From: Methanosphaera sp. | GTDB taxonomy: Archaea > Methanobacteriota > Methanobacteria > Methanobacteriales > Methanobacteriaceae | Assembly (NCBI GenBank): GCA_017431845.1 | Contig: JAFRKG010000028.1 | Span: forward strand, 1 to 43,506 | Length of the DNA: 43,506 bases | Direction: 5' to 3' | Shown: positions 34,362-43,506 of the stretch, one piece after another | Position numbering within the stretch: position 1 is the stretch's first letter | How the letters are laid out: each line of letters opens with the position of its first letter | Program-made: the position numbers and the translations under genes | The notes under the pieces: generated by a model | What the model saw: only the letters and a program-made list of their open reading frames with translations | What the model was told of the DNA's origin: nothing | Databases searched by the model: none

Positions 34362-37184
34362 ATAACTGTTTCCGTTGAAACTTGCAATCACAGTATTCTT
34401 TCCACTTTTAGCGTTTACTGTTAAAGTGTAAACTCCTTTATTATTGGTTTTCACGGATTTTTTAACACCATTAACTTTCAATATGATCTTAGTATTTTTA
34501 ATAGCTTTACCGTTAGCATCGGTTAGTTTTCCAGTTATTTTTGCTTGTTTCTTATTAGTTACTTGTTTTGCTGAAGTTATACTTACTACTACGTTCTGTT
34601 TTGCTACTTTGAATGTTACTTTTTTAGAAATTTTGTTGTAATTAGTATTTCCTGCATAGCTTACAAGGACATTGTTTGTACCAATCTTAGATGTGGTGCT
34701 GGTAATTTTATATATTCCTTTAGCATTTGTTTTTGTGGACACAGTTTTTCCATTGATGCTTATTTTAACTGATACTTTACTTAAAATTTTACCAGTTTTT
34801 GTGGTTAATTTACCAGTTACTGTTACTTTGTTTCCATATTTTACTTGTTTAGTAGCAGTGGCAGTTATTTTTGTGCTTTGTTTAGTAAATTTAACACTAG
34901 TTTTAATAGTAGCTTTATTATAATTAGTATTTCCTGCATAGGCTACTGTTATAGTATTAGTACCTACTTTGTTTGCCTTGGTTGTGTACTTGTATACTCC
35001 CTTAGTGTTTGTTTTCACTGTTACTGTTTTCTTGTTAACTGTTATCTTAAGAGCAGTATTTTTTAATATTTTGCCATTTTTATCAGTTAATTTACCAGTA
35101 ACTACAAAATTATTACCATAAGCTGTTGATTTAATCTTAGCTAGTGTGAGTTTGGTGTTCTGTTTTGATACCTTGAAAGTTTTTTCAGCACTTACTTTCT
35201 CATAATAAGAACTTCCGGCATATGTTACTGTTATGTTATTGGTTCCAACCTTAACAGCTTTCGTTGTAAACTTGTAAACACCATTTGTGCCTGTTTTAAC
35301 AGTACTAGTTTTACCATTTAAATTAACTTTAACATTAGCATTAATTGCCTTATTATTAGTATCAACTAATTTTCCAGTAATTGTTACAGTTTCACCATAC
35401 CTGACAGTTTTTGCTGTTACTGTTACTTTGGATATGATCTTATTAATAGTGAAATTAACACTTTCCCTGTTTGATAAATATTTTTCATTCTCGGCATGTT
35501 CAAATATTACAGTATGAGAACCAGCATTACTTGCAGGATATTTTACACTAAATGCACCATTTGCATCACTTGTAAGATCATACTTTTTATTATCAATAGT
35601 AATTGTAACTGCTTCGTTATTCACTCCTTTACCGTTAAGGGATAATTTTCCGCTAATAGTTATGTTCGTGTTTATTTTAGCATTTATACTGTTAGGGGTT
35701 AAAGTTAACAAAGTTCTGTTATCATTATTCACAAGAAACTTATTATCTTTAAGAGAAGAGTTCGTAAATAATAAAGTGTAATAATGACGGCCAGAAGGAA
35801 CACTGTAATCTATTGTTGAATTTTTCATATTAACCGTTTTAACTAATTTATCGTTTTCATAAACGGAGATACTAGCATCAACCGGAACAAAAGCATATTC
35901 ATCATCTAATTTAATCTGACTATTATCGATACGGAAATATCCTGAATTATTCCCGAAAACATTACCCGTCACAACAATATTACCCAAATCATTGTCCAAT
36001 TTACCTGTAATATTATTATTTAATAATTTAATTCCTTTAACCCTTCTCACATTATCATCAGTAATAATACTCATATTCTTAGAAACAATGTCATTGCCTG
36101 TTATAGTAACATCATCACAACCAATTACTATTGCACTATCATTACAATATATTACATTGTTTCTAACTACACTTCCTTCACCATTAATGCTTATTCCACG
36201 ACTATCCTTTGAAACATGAATAAAGTTATTTTCAATAGTTGAATTCTCTCGGGTATAAATACCGGTAAAGTTTGCATTAACATCATTACCTCGGATTATA
36301 TTAGAATTTTCAGATGAAATTCCACGATTTCCTCCAATAACAGTATTCTTTTCTACAATGTTATTATTTCCCATAATCTGTATAGGATAACAAGTTGAAT
36401 ATTCACTTTTTCCAATAACAGTATTCTGACTAATAAGATTATTATTAGACTCGTCACCACCATAAGCACATAAATAAATACAATTAGCATTTCCTATAAC
36501 AGTATTATTTATTATCTTATTATTTTCAGAGGAATAAATTCTCATATTAGTCTGAGTATGATAACTTTCAAAATAATTTCCTTCAATAGTACATTTATTC
36601 ATGGAATAAGTTGTCATTGCAAAGTCTTCAGGTCCATAAACATACACAGTATTATCCTTAACAACTGCATTACTGGCCTGATCAAGAATAATTCCTTCAC
36701 ATACTGGTTTACTATTATTAATGGTTAAATTATAAACCTTAGAACCAGCACCATTTTTTGTAACATAAACTGTACAATCAGTTAACCTTGCCTTTTTACC
36801 AATACTGGTAATGGTTAAACCTTTCTTATCAGCATTAAAAGTAACATCCTTGAAATTACCCTGCAAATTAATAATATTTCCAGATTTCACCAGACTGGTC
36901 GTGTTGGAAATTCCAGTAGTAGTGTTAGTTTTGAAATATTTAGCATAATTACTGCTTGTAACAGTTATAGTATCTGAAGCCTTTTTAACATTTTTATTAC
37001 TTGTTTTAACAATTTCTTTTGTCTTTGCAACATTATTATTTGCTGTGACATCAGCATTTATTGATGTATCCTTGTCTTGGATAATGTTCGAATCATTTGA
37101 TTGAACATCACTAGAAGAAACTACTGCTATGCAAAAAAATAATGAAAATATGCAAAGCAAAAATAATATACCTTTCGTTTTCAT
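34317..37184 (-). CDS. Adhesin-like surface protein 4: beta-helix head and five Ig-like repeats
   Basis: The product is 955 aa from ATG 37184. ATG 37193 and 37190 lie closer to the GGGGTGA site and may be used instead, so the start is uncertain by three codons. The signal peptide (GILFLLCIFSLFFCIAVVSS) is followed by a Ser/Asn/Lys linker. A right-handed beta-helix occupies about residues 75-470, with many NNTVIG- and GNNNIVEKN-type turns as in pectate-lyase-like folds. Five Ig-like repeats (about 495-955) follow, the last ending SKTFTIA. The repeats are more diverged from those of adhesins 2, 3 and 5, with Ala/Val in place of many Ile/Asn. It is probably a wall-associated surface protein. Confidence 0.87.
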   Translation of the reverse strand: MKTKGILFLLCIFSLFFCIAVVSSSDVQSNDSNIIQDKDTSINADVTANNNVAKTKEIVKTSNKNVKKASDTITVTSSNYAKYFKTNTTTGISNTTSLVKSGNIINLQGNFKDVTFNADKKGLTITSIGKKARLTDCTVYVTKNGAGSKVYNLTINNSKPVCEGIILDQASNAVVKDNTVYVYGPEDFAMTTYSMNKCTIEGNYFESYHTQTNMRIYSSENNKIINNTVIGNANCIYLCAYGGDESNNNLISQNTVIGKSEYSTCYPIQIMGNNNIVEKNTVIGGNRGISSENSNIIRGNDVNANFTGIYTRENSTIENNFIHVSKDSRGISINGEGSVVRNNVIYCNDSAIVIGCDDVTITGNDIVSKNMSIITDDNVRRVKGIKLLNNNITGKLDNDLGNIVVTGNVFGNNSGYFRIDNSQIKLDDEYAFVPVDASISVYENDKLVKTVNMKNSTIDYSVPSGRHYYTLLFTNSSLKDNKFLVNNDNRTLLTLTPNSINAKINTNITISGKLSLNGKGVNNEAVTITIDNKKYDLTSDANGAFSVKYPASNAGSHTVIFEHAENEKYLSNRESVNFTINKIISKVTVTAKTVRYGETVTITGKLVDTNNKAINANVKVNLNGKTSTVKTGTNGVYKFTTKAVKVGTNNITVTYAGSSYYEKVSAEKTFKVSKQNTKLTLAKIKSTAYGNNFVVTGKLTDKNGKILKNTALKITVNKKTVTVKTNTKGVYKYTTKANKVGTNTITVAYAGNTNYNKATIKTSVKFTKQSTKITATATKQVKYGNKVTVTGKLTTKTGKILSKVSVKISINGKTVSTKTNAKGIYKITSTTSKIGTNNVLVSYAGNTNYNKISKKVTFKVAKQNVVVSITSAKQVTNKKQAKITGKLTDANGKAIKNTKIILKVNGVKKSVKTNNKGVYTLTVNAKSGKNTVIASFNGNSYYNKYTSKSKTFTIA

Positions 37185-37366
37185 AATCATCATTCACCCC
37201 AAATAAAAAAAAATTTTTATTAGTCTATCAAGTAGTAAATATATAATATGACTACTTTCTTATATAACAATTATGACTATTCCAATAAATATAAATTATT
37301 ATAAAAAACATTAGACTAATAAAAAAATACAAAAATTTTGAAAAAATAATCAAAAAAAGTAAAAAA

Positions 37367-37390
37367 TTAGATAAGAACATACTTATCTAA
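37367..37390 (-). terminator. Terminator hairpin of adhesin 5
   Basis: TTAGATAAG (37367-37375) and CTTATCTAA (37382-37390) make a perfect 9-bp stem with a six-base loop. On the minus strand it is followed directly by T-rich sequence (TTTTTTAC, then TTTTTTT). It lies 12 bases past the stop codon of adhesin 5. Confidence 0.7.
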
Positions 37391-37401
37391 TAATATGAAA
37401 T

Positions 37402-40400
37402 CTAAGCAATACTGAAGACTTTTTTAGCTCCAGTATACTTATTATAATACTTGTTTCCTGTGAAACTAGCAATCAAAGTATTCTTACCAGTTTTAGCAGC
37501 AACTGTTAATGTATATATACCTTTGTTATTGGTTTTTACGGTTTTCTTTTTACCATTTAATGTGAGTGTTACTTTACTGTTTCTTAATGCTTTACCATCC
37601 TTGGTTGTGAGTTTTCCAGTGACTGTTACTTTCTTGGTTCCTTTTACCTGTTTAGTATTTGTGGTTATTTTTACTGTTTGTTTAGTAACTGTGAATGTTG
37701 CTTTCTTAGTGATTTTGTTGTAGTTTTTGTTTCCAGGGTATGTTACTGTGATGTTGTTGGTTCCTAGTTTGGTTGTTGTTAGACTATGGTTATATATTCC
37801 TTTACTATTGGTTTTGGCTCTTATGATTTTGCCGTTAATGTTTATGGTTATTACTGTGTTTCTTATGATTTTGCCGTGTTTATCGGTTAGTTGTCCTTTG
37901 ACGTATACTTTGGATCCGTAGCATACTTTGTTTGTCCTGTTGAGTGTGATTTTAAGATTTTGTTTGGTTACTTTGAATGTGGTTTTCTTGGTAATTTTAT
38001 TGTAGTTTTTTGTTCCCTGGTGTGATATAGTGATGTTGTTGGTTCCTACTTTTTGTGTGGTGTGTTTGTATGTGAATATTCCGTTCTTGTCTGTTTTTAT
38101 TGTGGTTGTTTTTCCGTTGATGTTGAGTTTTAGTTTACTGTTTCCTAGTATTTTACCGTTTTTGTCTTTGAATGTTCCCTTGATTATTATCTTTTCACCA
38201 TATGCAACTGTTGTTATTTTGTTTATTGTTATTTTAAGGTCCAGTTTGCTTACAGTGAATGTTTTCTTAAGTGTTGTACCCTGGTAGTTGGTGTTTCCAT
38301 TGTATGTTATGGTGATGTTGTTGGTGCCTACTTTGTTTGTCTGGTATTTGTATGTGAATATAGCGTTTTTGTCTGTTTTTATTGTGGTTGTTTTTCCGTT
38401 GATGTTTAGTTTGATGTTTTGGTTTGCTAATATTTTACCGTCCTTGGTTGTTAGTTTTCCGGTTATTGTTGTGTTACTGGTGTATGTGGATTTTATATTG
38501 TTTAATGTGATGATGCTGTTTTGTTTGTTTACTGTGAATGTTGTCCTGGTATTGCCATTGTTGTAGTTATTATTGCCAGCAAATGTTACTGTCAGGTTGT
38601 TGGTGCCTACTTTTTTTGTTGTGTGTTTGTATGAGTATGCTCCGTTTTTATCTGTTTTTACGGTGACTGTTTTTCCGTTAATGTTTAGTTTGATGTTTTG
38701 GTTTGCTAGTGTTTTACCGTTTTTGTCTTTTAGTGTTCCTGTGATTGTTACGCTTTCGGTGTATTTTGTTGCTGGTATCTTATTTATTGTGACTAGGGTG
38801 TCTTGTTTGTTTATTGTGGTGGTTGTGGTTGTACTGGTTGGGTTGTAGTTGCTGTTTCCATTGTATGTTACTGTTACATTGTTTGTTCCTATGGTGGTTG
38901 CTGTTGTTGTGTATGTGTATTCTCCGTTGTTGTTTGTTTTTATGTTGTGTTTGTTGTTGTTTAATGTTAGTGTGATGTCTGTGTTGGTTATTGCTTTGTT
39001 GTTTTCGTCGGCTAGTTTTCCTGTTATTGTGATTGTATCTCCATATTTAACATTTTTTGTATTGATTGTGATTTTTGTGTCTTTAGTTACTGTGAATGTT
39101 GTCTGTGTATTGGCACTGTTGTAGTTAGTGTTTCCAACAAATGATATTATAATGTTATTTGTTCCTGTGGTGTCAGCTTGTGTTGTGTATGTGTATGTTC
39201 CCTGGTTGTTCGTGGTTACTGTTGTTTCTTTATTGTTTATGCTTAGTTTTATATTAGCATTTGGTATGTTGTTTCCATTTTTGTCTTTTAGTGTTCCTGT
39301 GATTGTTACACTTTCATTGTATTTTCTGGCTGGTATACTGTTTATTGTGACTATGGTGTCTTGTTTGTTTATTGTTGTGGTGGTGGTTGTACTGGTTGGG
39401 TTATAGTTGGTGTTTCCATTGTATGTTATTGTTGCTGTGTTTTGTCCTACCTTGTTTATGTTGGTATTAAGTGCGTATTCTCCATTATTGTTTGTTGTTA
39501 CCTTGTTTTGTACTCCGTTGATTGTGATTGTGATGTCTGCATTGTTTATTGCTTTGTTGTTTTCGTCGGCTAGTTTTCCTGTTATACTGGTTTTTTCTCC
39601 ATATTTGGCAGTGCTTGCTGTGCTTGTGATTTTAGTATTAAGTTTTGTCACGGTTATTGTGCTTGTTTTGTCACTATTTTTGAAGTGCACTGTTCCTGTG
39701 TATGTTGCGGTTATTGTTTCAGTTCCCACATTATTAAATGTTATAGGGGTGGTTGCTTTATTGTTTTTAACATTTACTGTTGCTATTGTTTTCCCGTTTT
39801 TATCTGTGAATGTTATTGTTCCCGTGTTTATTGTTGTGTTGTTTGGTGTTTTAACTGTTGCTGTTATGGTGGTTGTTTGTCCTATTTTGGATTGTGTTGG
39901 TGTTATTTCAATACTGGTGGTTGCCTGTTTTACTCCTAGTTTTGTGCTGATTTCTGTTATTTCTATGTTTGGATTATCTGTTATTGCCGTGATTTTTATG
40001 TTTTGTTCTCTTCCTCCAAGTATGTTTCGTATGTAATCGGTTGTTATGGTTGTTTCTAGTGTTGCTGTATTGTTTACTGCTGTTATGGTTATTGGTTTTT
40101 GTCCTGGTAGTTCAAATGTTATGTTTGCTTTGTGTGTTATGTTTTTGTTTAATGTGTATGTTGCTTTTAATGTTATTGTTTCTCCAATTTCTGGGTTGTT
40201 TTTTGCTTCTACTTTTAATTGTCCTTCAATTTTCTTGGATACTATTGTATGTAATTTCTGGCTTTGTTCAAGTGTATTGGTATCCTCTGGGTAGAACCAT
40301 ACTCTTACCCTATGGGTTCCATGAGTAGGGTTAGCATATACGAATGTTGTGCTTTCACTATTTATTGTAATATTTTTATAAGGGTAACCATCTGCATATA

Positions 40401-43113
40401 CTTCAAGATATCCTCTTGATATTTTTTGACCAGTCTTCAGGTCTGTAACAGTAACTGTGAAAGTATTGCTTTCATCATAAGTATAACTTGTAGGTGCATT
40501 CACCACTACATTTGTAGGATGTATTGTTTTCTCTTCTTCTTCCAGGTATGGATTTTCATTTTCATCTTTAATTGTATTATTTTGTTGGATAGTTTCATTT
40601 GTCACGATTAATGTTACATTTCCATAGAAAGTATTGTTTGCTATGGTGCATGGATTAAATGTTAATAATATTCTTCCAGGTGCAAATGAATTATTAACTA
40701 TGTTTAATGAACCTTCCTTGCCTTTAACATCATAACCTGCCTCTCGGTATTGTGTGTTTATAAGGTATCCATTATTGTTTTCAATATAATTATTTTCAAC
40801 AGTAATATTTGTTCCAGTTAAACATACACTATAACATGTTGCTATACCCTGTTCTAAGTTACGTGCTATTATTTTATTGTTTCTTATGGTAATGTTATTG
40901 TTACCATAATCAGTATCTACATCTATATTATAAGTTGTAGCATAAACAAGGTTTCCGACAAATCCACTGCCCACTACTGTGCTGTTTTCAAGCACACAGT
41001 TTTGTGATGCAGCAAACACTACATTACTTACTCCATTATTATCTGTTGTGTTGAAGTATGAGTTCTTGATTGTTATGTTTTCACTGTTTCGTATACTGGT
41101 TGATCCACGACCCCAACCATAACCACTAGTACAGTATGATGTGATATTATCAAAGGTTACATTATGTGCTTCATTTGTAACTATCATCGTATTTTCAAAC
41201 TGTATTCCAGTAATGTTACTTCCAGAACCTTCCCCTGTTATTATGAAAGAGTTGTCTGGTAATTCACTTGTTCCTTCTGCTTTTGGTGTTGAGAAGAAAC
41301 TGAAGAAAGCATCACCAGTACTTGATATTATATTCACTGGCTTGTTTATAGTGAATGAGTATTGTTCACCATCAAATTTGCCTCGGAAGTCTAATGTTTC
41401 TCCATTATTAACATCATCATTCAATAAACCATCTGTAATATACTCTGAAAATGTTTCTGGTGTCACTATTTTCACAAGATTGTAAGTTCCATTAACAGTG
41501 TCAAGTCCACTACCTAAGTCAGAATACAATGTGTTAGGATATAATAATGTGTTTTTTTCGGATATTTCAATTGCGTAATCATAATCCTCAGTAAACACTG
41601 TGTTGTCTTCTATTTTAACATTGGATGATTGAACTAGTATTCCTCTACCTTTACCAATATTTATGGTGTTTCCTAATATTTTTATTCCTTTGGAACTATA
41701 AGAAGTGTATATTCCTGAATTTATGGATTTAACATAATCGACGGTAGGGTCCCAATCACTGCTTTTTCCGATGAGGTTGATCTTATTATTTTTTATGGTT
41801 ATGTTTTCTCCAATAACTCCTATACCTTCAGGGGAATTAGCTTCCACACATTCTATGGTATTGTTTTCTATTAGTGTGTTAACACCACCAAATTGTTCAT
41901 ATCCATAAAATTGTCTTGCCTGGCCAGTTAGGGTGTTGTTAATTATTTTATTATTTGATGGAGAATTTGCTGTAGCAGTATAATTTGATCCATGGTAGTT
42001 ATAGTCTGTAGTCATTATTGCATAAACAACTTGGGCATTGTTGAAAGGACTAAAATCATCGCCTGCAACTACATGTATTCTGTTGTTTTTAATGGTATTG
42101 TTATTGGATGCTGATTCTATTCCAACACCGTTAGCATAAGTTTCCGAATATACTTCTATTTCATTATCACTTACAACATTATTATCACCATAAATTCTTA
42201 GAGCATATGCATATTCATGGGCATTTAATGTAATACGGTTGTTAATAAAAGTGTTGTTGTTTCCATTACTATAAATTCCTAGTGAAGTTTTTAATGAATA
42301 ATATTCCATCCAGTTATTTAATGTTAACTCATTGTTTTTGAAGAGTATATTGTCTGATTCTATGTTCACTGGAACATAATTAGGTCGTTTAGTTCCTTCA
42401 GGATTATTGTCTTGGTTTGTTTCTACAAAATTTGTGTTAATATTCAAGTTTTCTATAGTTCCAGTTGTTCTTATATCAAGTATGTATCCTTTCAATGAGC
42501 TATCGGACCTATTTGCAATTATGTTTAAGTTTTGTAGTGTGCAATATTTTGTTGGGTTTGTTACTATGATGAAATCGCTTGAATTGTATGTATCATTGTA
42601 TATTAATTCAAAGTTTTCTAGTGTAACATTTTTGAATGTGTTATCTATTCTTATTGCAGTGTTTTTTATTTGTTTTCCTGCTCCGTTTAGTGTTAGTGTG
42701 GTGTTTTCATATTTGTTATTATTTGTGGTTATGGTGATTACTTCTGCATTTTCTGGTAGGTATTTAATGTTGTAAATGTTATCTTTGTTTTCTTCAATTT
42801 TTGTTTCATTAATGCCGTAGTTATTGTTTGTTTTTGTGAAGTATTCGTTGAAATTTTCTTCTGTTATATCTATGGAACTACTTGCTGCTTTTATATTATT
42901 TTTTGTTTTTATTATTTTCTTTTCGTCTTCATAATTATTGTCATATGTTTGTATTTTTTCATTTTCTGTTATTGTTTGTGTCTCGGTTTGATGTGTGTTT
43001 TCTATTGTTGTTGTGGTTTGTGTAATGTTATCAGTATTAGCTGCGGCTGTTGTTGATATTAATGTTATGATTAAGAAAAGAAAAATAATAAAGTATTTCC
43101 CTTTTATTTTCAT
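37402..43113 (-). CDS. Adhesin-like surface protein 5: two beta-helix modules and eleven Ig-like repeats
   Basis: The product is 1903 aa. The signal peptide is FIIFLFLIITLISTTAAA (to about residue 25). A first beta-helix (about 85-535) has many NNTFINNRI- and ENNTIEC-type turns. At TPETFSEYITDGLLNDD (about 550) a second beta-helix begins that is paralogous to the whole head of adhesin 3. Eleven Ig-like units follow in the same order as in adhesin 3. So this protein is adhesin 3's architecture with an extra N-terminal helix. One repeat near the C-terminus reads NKVCYGSKVYVKG where its paralogues have NKVGYGSK, a Gly-to-Cys change. ATG 43113 follows GAAGGA. It is Asn/Thr-rich, the tail is Lys-rich and there is no membrane anchor. 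Its role in surface adhesion is inferred. Confidence 0.88.
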   Translation of the reverse strand: MKIKGKYFIIFLFLIITLISTTAAANTDNITQTTTTIENTHQTETQTITENEKIQTYDNNYEDEKKIIKTKNNIKAASSSIDITEENFNEYFTKTNNNYGINETKIEENKDNIYNIKYLPENAEVITITTNNNKYENTTLTLNGAGKQIKNTAIRIDNTFKNVTLENFELIYNDTYNSSDFIIVTNPTKYCTLQNLNIIANRSDSSLKGYILDIRTTGTIENLNINTNFVETNQDNNPEGTKRPNYVPVNIESDNILFKNNELTLNNWMEYYSLKTSLGIYSNGNNNTFINNRITLNAHEYAYALRIYGDNNVVSDNEIEVYSETYANGVGIESASNNNTIKNNRIHVVAGDDFSPFNNAQVVYAIMTTDYNYHGSNYTATANSPSNNKIINNTLTGQARQFYGYEQFGGVNTLIENNTIECVEANSPEGIGVIGENITIKNNKINLIGKSSDWDPTVDYVKSINSGIYTSYSSKGIKILGNTINIGKGRGILVQSSNVKIEDNTVFTEDYDYAIEISEKNTLLYPNTLYSDLGSGLDTVNGTYNLVKIVTPETFSEYITDGLLNDDVNNGETLDFRGKFDGEQYSFTINKPVNIISSTGDAFFSFFSTPKAEGTSELPDNSFIITGEGSGSNITGIQFENTMIVTNEAHNVTFDNITSYCTSGYGWGRGSTSIRNSENITIKNSYFNTTDNNGVSNVVFAASQNCVLENSTVVGSGFVGNLVYATTYNIDVDTDYGNNNITIRNNKIIARNLEQGIATCYSVCLTGTNITVENNYIENNNGYLINTQYREAGYDVKGKEGSLNIVNNSFAPGRILLTFNPCTIANNTFYGNVTLIVTNETIQQNNTIKDENENPYLEEEEKTIHPTNVVVNAPTSYTYDESNTFTVTVTDLKTGQKISRGYLEVYADGYPYKNITINSESTTFVYANPTHGTHRVRVWFYPEDTNTLEQSQKLHTIVSKKIEGQLKVEAKNNPEIGETITLKATYTLNKNITHKANITFELPGQKPITITAVNNTATLETTITTDYIRNILGGREQNIKITAITDNPNIEITEISTKLGVKQATTSIEITPTQSKIGQTTTITATVKTPNNTTINTGTITFTDKNGKTIATVNVKNNKATTPITFNNVGTETITATYTGTVHFKNSDKTSTITVTKLNTKITSTASTAKYGEKTSITGKLADENNKAINNADITITINGVQNKVTTNNNGEYALNTNINKVGQNTATITYNGNTNYNPTSTTTTTTINKQDTIVTINSIPARKYNESVTITGTLKDKNGNNIPNANIKLSINNKETTVTTNNQGTYTYTTQADTTGTNNIIISFVGNTNYNSANTQTTFTVTKDTKITINTKNVKYGDTITITGKLADENNKAITNTDITLTLNNNKHNIKTNNNGEYTYTTTATTIGTNNVTVTYNGNSNYNPTSTTTTTTINKQDTLVTINKIPATKYTESVTITGTLKDKNGKTLANQNIKLNINGKTVTVKTDKNGAYSYKHTTKKVGTNNLTVTFAGNNNYNNGNTRTTFTVNKQNSIITLNNIKSTYTSNTTITGKLTTKDGKILANQNIKLNINGKTTTIKTDKNAIFTYKYQTNKVGTNNITITYNGNTNYQGTTLKKTFTVSKLDLKITINKITTVAYGEKIIIKGTFKDKNGKILGNSKLKLNINGKTTTIKTDKNGIFTYKHTTQKVGTNNITISHQGTKNYNKITKKTTFKVTKQNLKITLNRTNKVCYGSKVYVKGQLTDKHGKIIRNTVITININGKIIRAKTNSKGIYNHSLTTTKLGTNNITVTYPGNKNYNKITKKATFTVTKQTVKITTNTKQVKGTKKVTVTGKLTTKDGKALRNSKVTLTLNGKKKTVKTNNKGIYTLTVAAKTGKNTLIASFTGNKYYNKYTGAKKVFSIA

Positions 43114-43363
43114 ATTTAATTCCTTCGATTTTCTTTATTTTGATGATTAAAAATCATTGTTTGACATTTATTGCTTCTTTGATATTTTTTGGATATATTG
43201 TAATGAATAATTTTTTAATTATATTTTTATAAAATATTCAAATTTTATTTATTCTAATTATGATTTTAATCAATGATTATCTATATATGAATTATCTTTA
43301 ATAAAATTTTTTAAGTATTAAAAATAGGTTTGAAAAATAATCTTTGAACTATTTTTTCATTTA
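43114..43363. promoter_or_regulatory. Upstream region of adhesin 5
   Basis: AT-rich sequence that should contain the adhesin 5 promoter; several TATA-like stretches occur on the minus strand (for example near 43225 and 43285) and none can be singled out. No gene was recognised. Confidence 0.35.
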
Positions 43364-43506
43364 ATGGCCCTGTAGAAATCATATGAATAAAGTGTGAAAA
43401 GTAATACTTTTTATCAAAATATTTAAATACTATTATCAAAATAATTATTAACTATACAATAAGTAATAATTTATTATCTATATTTAATATTTTATTATTT
43501 GGTGTA
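43364..43506 (-). repeat. Right copy of the ~143-bp inverted repeat
   Basis: This is the reverse complement of 133-275 with a few differences. Its inner tip begins GGCCCTGTAGAAATC where the left copy has GGCTCTGTAGAAATC. The body continues past the right edge, so its full length is unknown. The two copies have their tips facing inward, bracketing the 43-kb segment. It also lies 250 bases upstream of adhesin 5 and may influence that gene. Confidence 0.75.

Noticed and set aside
20900-43000. Many long plus-strand frames opposite the adhesin genes, for example 39407-40036
   Set aside because: They are antisense shadows: the Asn/Thr/Lys codon bias of the repeats leaves few stops on the other strand, the translations are Val/Leu/Ser low-complexity, and none has a consistent start signal.
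20881-43113. Regular repeats of roughly 250-270 bp that could suggest a satellite or CRISPR-like array
   Set aside because: The period corresponds to ~85-90 codons of Ig-like domains in an open frame, and the repeats are much longer and more divergent than CRISPR repeats. No cas genes are present.

Overview
The window looks like chromosome from a methanogenic archaeon of the order Methanobacteriales, most likely Methanosphaera (close to M. stadtmanae). The DNA is very AT-rich. It carries an archaeal histone, the archaea-specific tRNA amidotransferase GatD-GatE, a methanogenesis marker 9 protein, a MurT-like ligase as expected in pseudomurein-walled methanogens, remnants of archaeal primase genes, and a block of giant Asn/Thr-rich adhesin-like surface proteins. 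The genus assignment is inference; the archaeal and methanogen assignment rests on these families.

Layout. (1) Positions 1-3322 are a decayed accessory region. An inverted-repeat element sits at 133-275. A broken priL-priS locus follows (461-1145). Next comes an intact-looking two-gene cassette of unknown function (1322-2410) whose second protein has a PD-(D/E)XK nuclease-like signature, and then a second decayed copy of the priS 3' end (3052-3311). (2) Positions 3323-17086 hold ordinary metabolic and information genes: gdhA with an apparent NrpR-type operator, an operon of trxB, a small acidic protein and an AAA ATPase, a MurT-like ligase, gatD-gatE, a universal stress protein, a histone, a QueG-like iron-sulfur protein, and a run of a methanogenesis marker 9 protein, precorrin-2 dehydrogenase and hemA. 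(3) Positions 17304-43113 hold five very large adhesin-like genes, all on the minus strand, interrupted once by a zeta-type toxin-antitoxin pair (33402-34161). (4) The right edge (43364-43506) carries the same element as the left edge in inverted orientation.

How the genes fit together. GdhA supplies glutamate, and its promoter appears to be under nitrogen control. GatDE uses glutamine or asparagine to make Gln-tRNA(Gln). HemA draws on Glu-tRNA to start tetrapyrrole synthesis, and the precorrin-2 dehydrogenase beside it feeds siroheme or coenzyme F430 metabolism. The marker 9 protein upstream of these two may belong to the same methanogenesis-linked group. The adhesin-like genes probably encode the exposed surface. 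Three or four of them share a basic, repeat-built C-terminal region while their N-terminal heads differ (beta-helices, a papain-like protease with a lectin-like domain), which suggests a common wall-association tail with exchangeable heads.

A recurring theme is worth attention. Two unrelated accessory modules, the two-gene cassette at 1322-2410 and the zeta toxin-antitoxin pair, are each flanked by direct repeats derived from the 3' end of a neighbouring gene (priS in the first case, an adhesin gene plus its terminator in the second). No rRNA, tRNA or CRISPR array was found.
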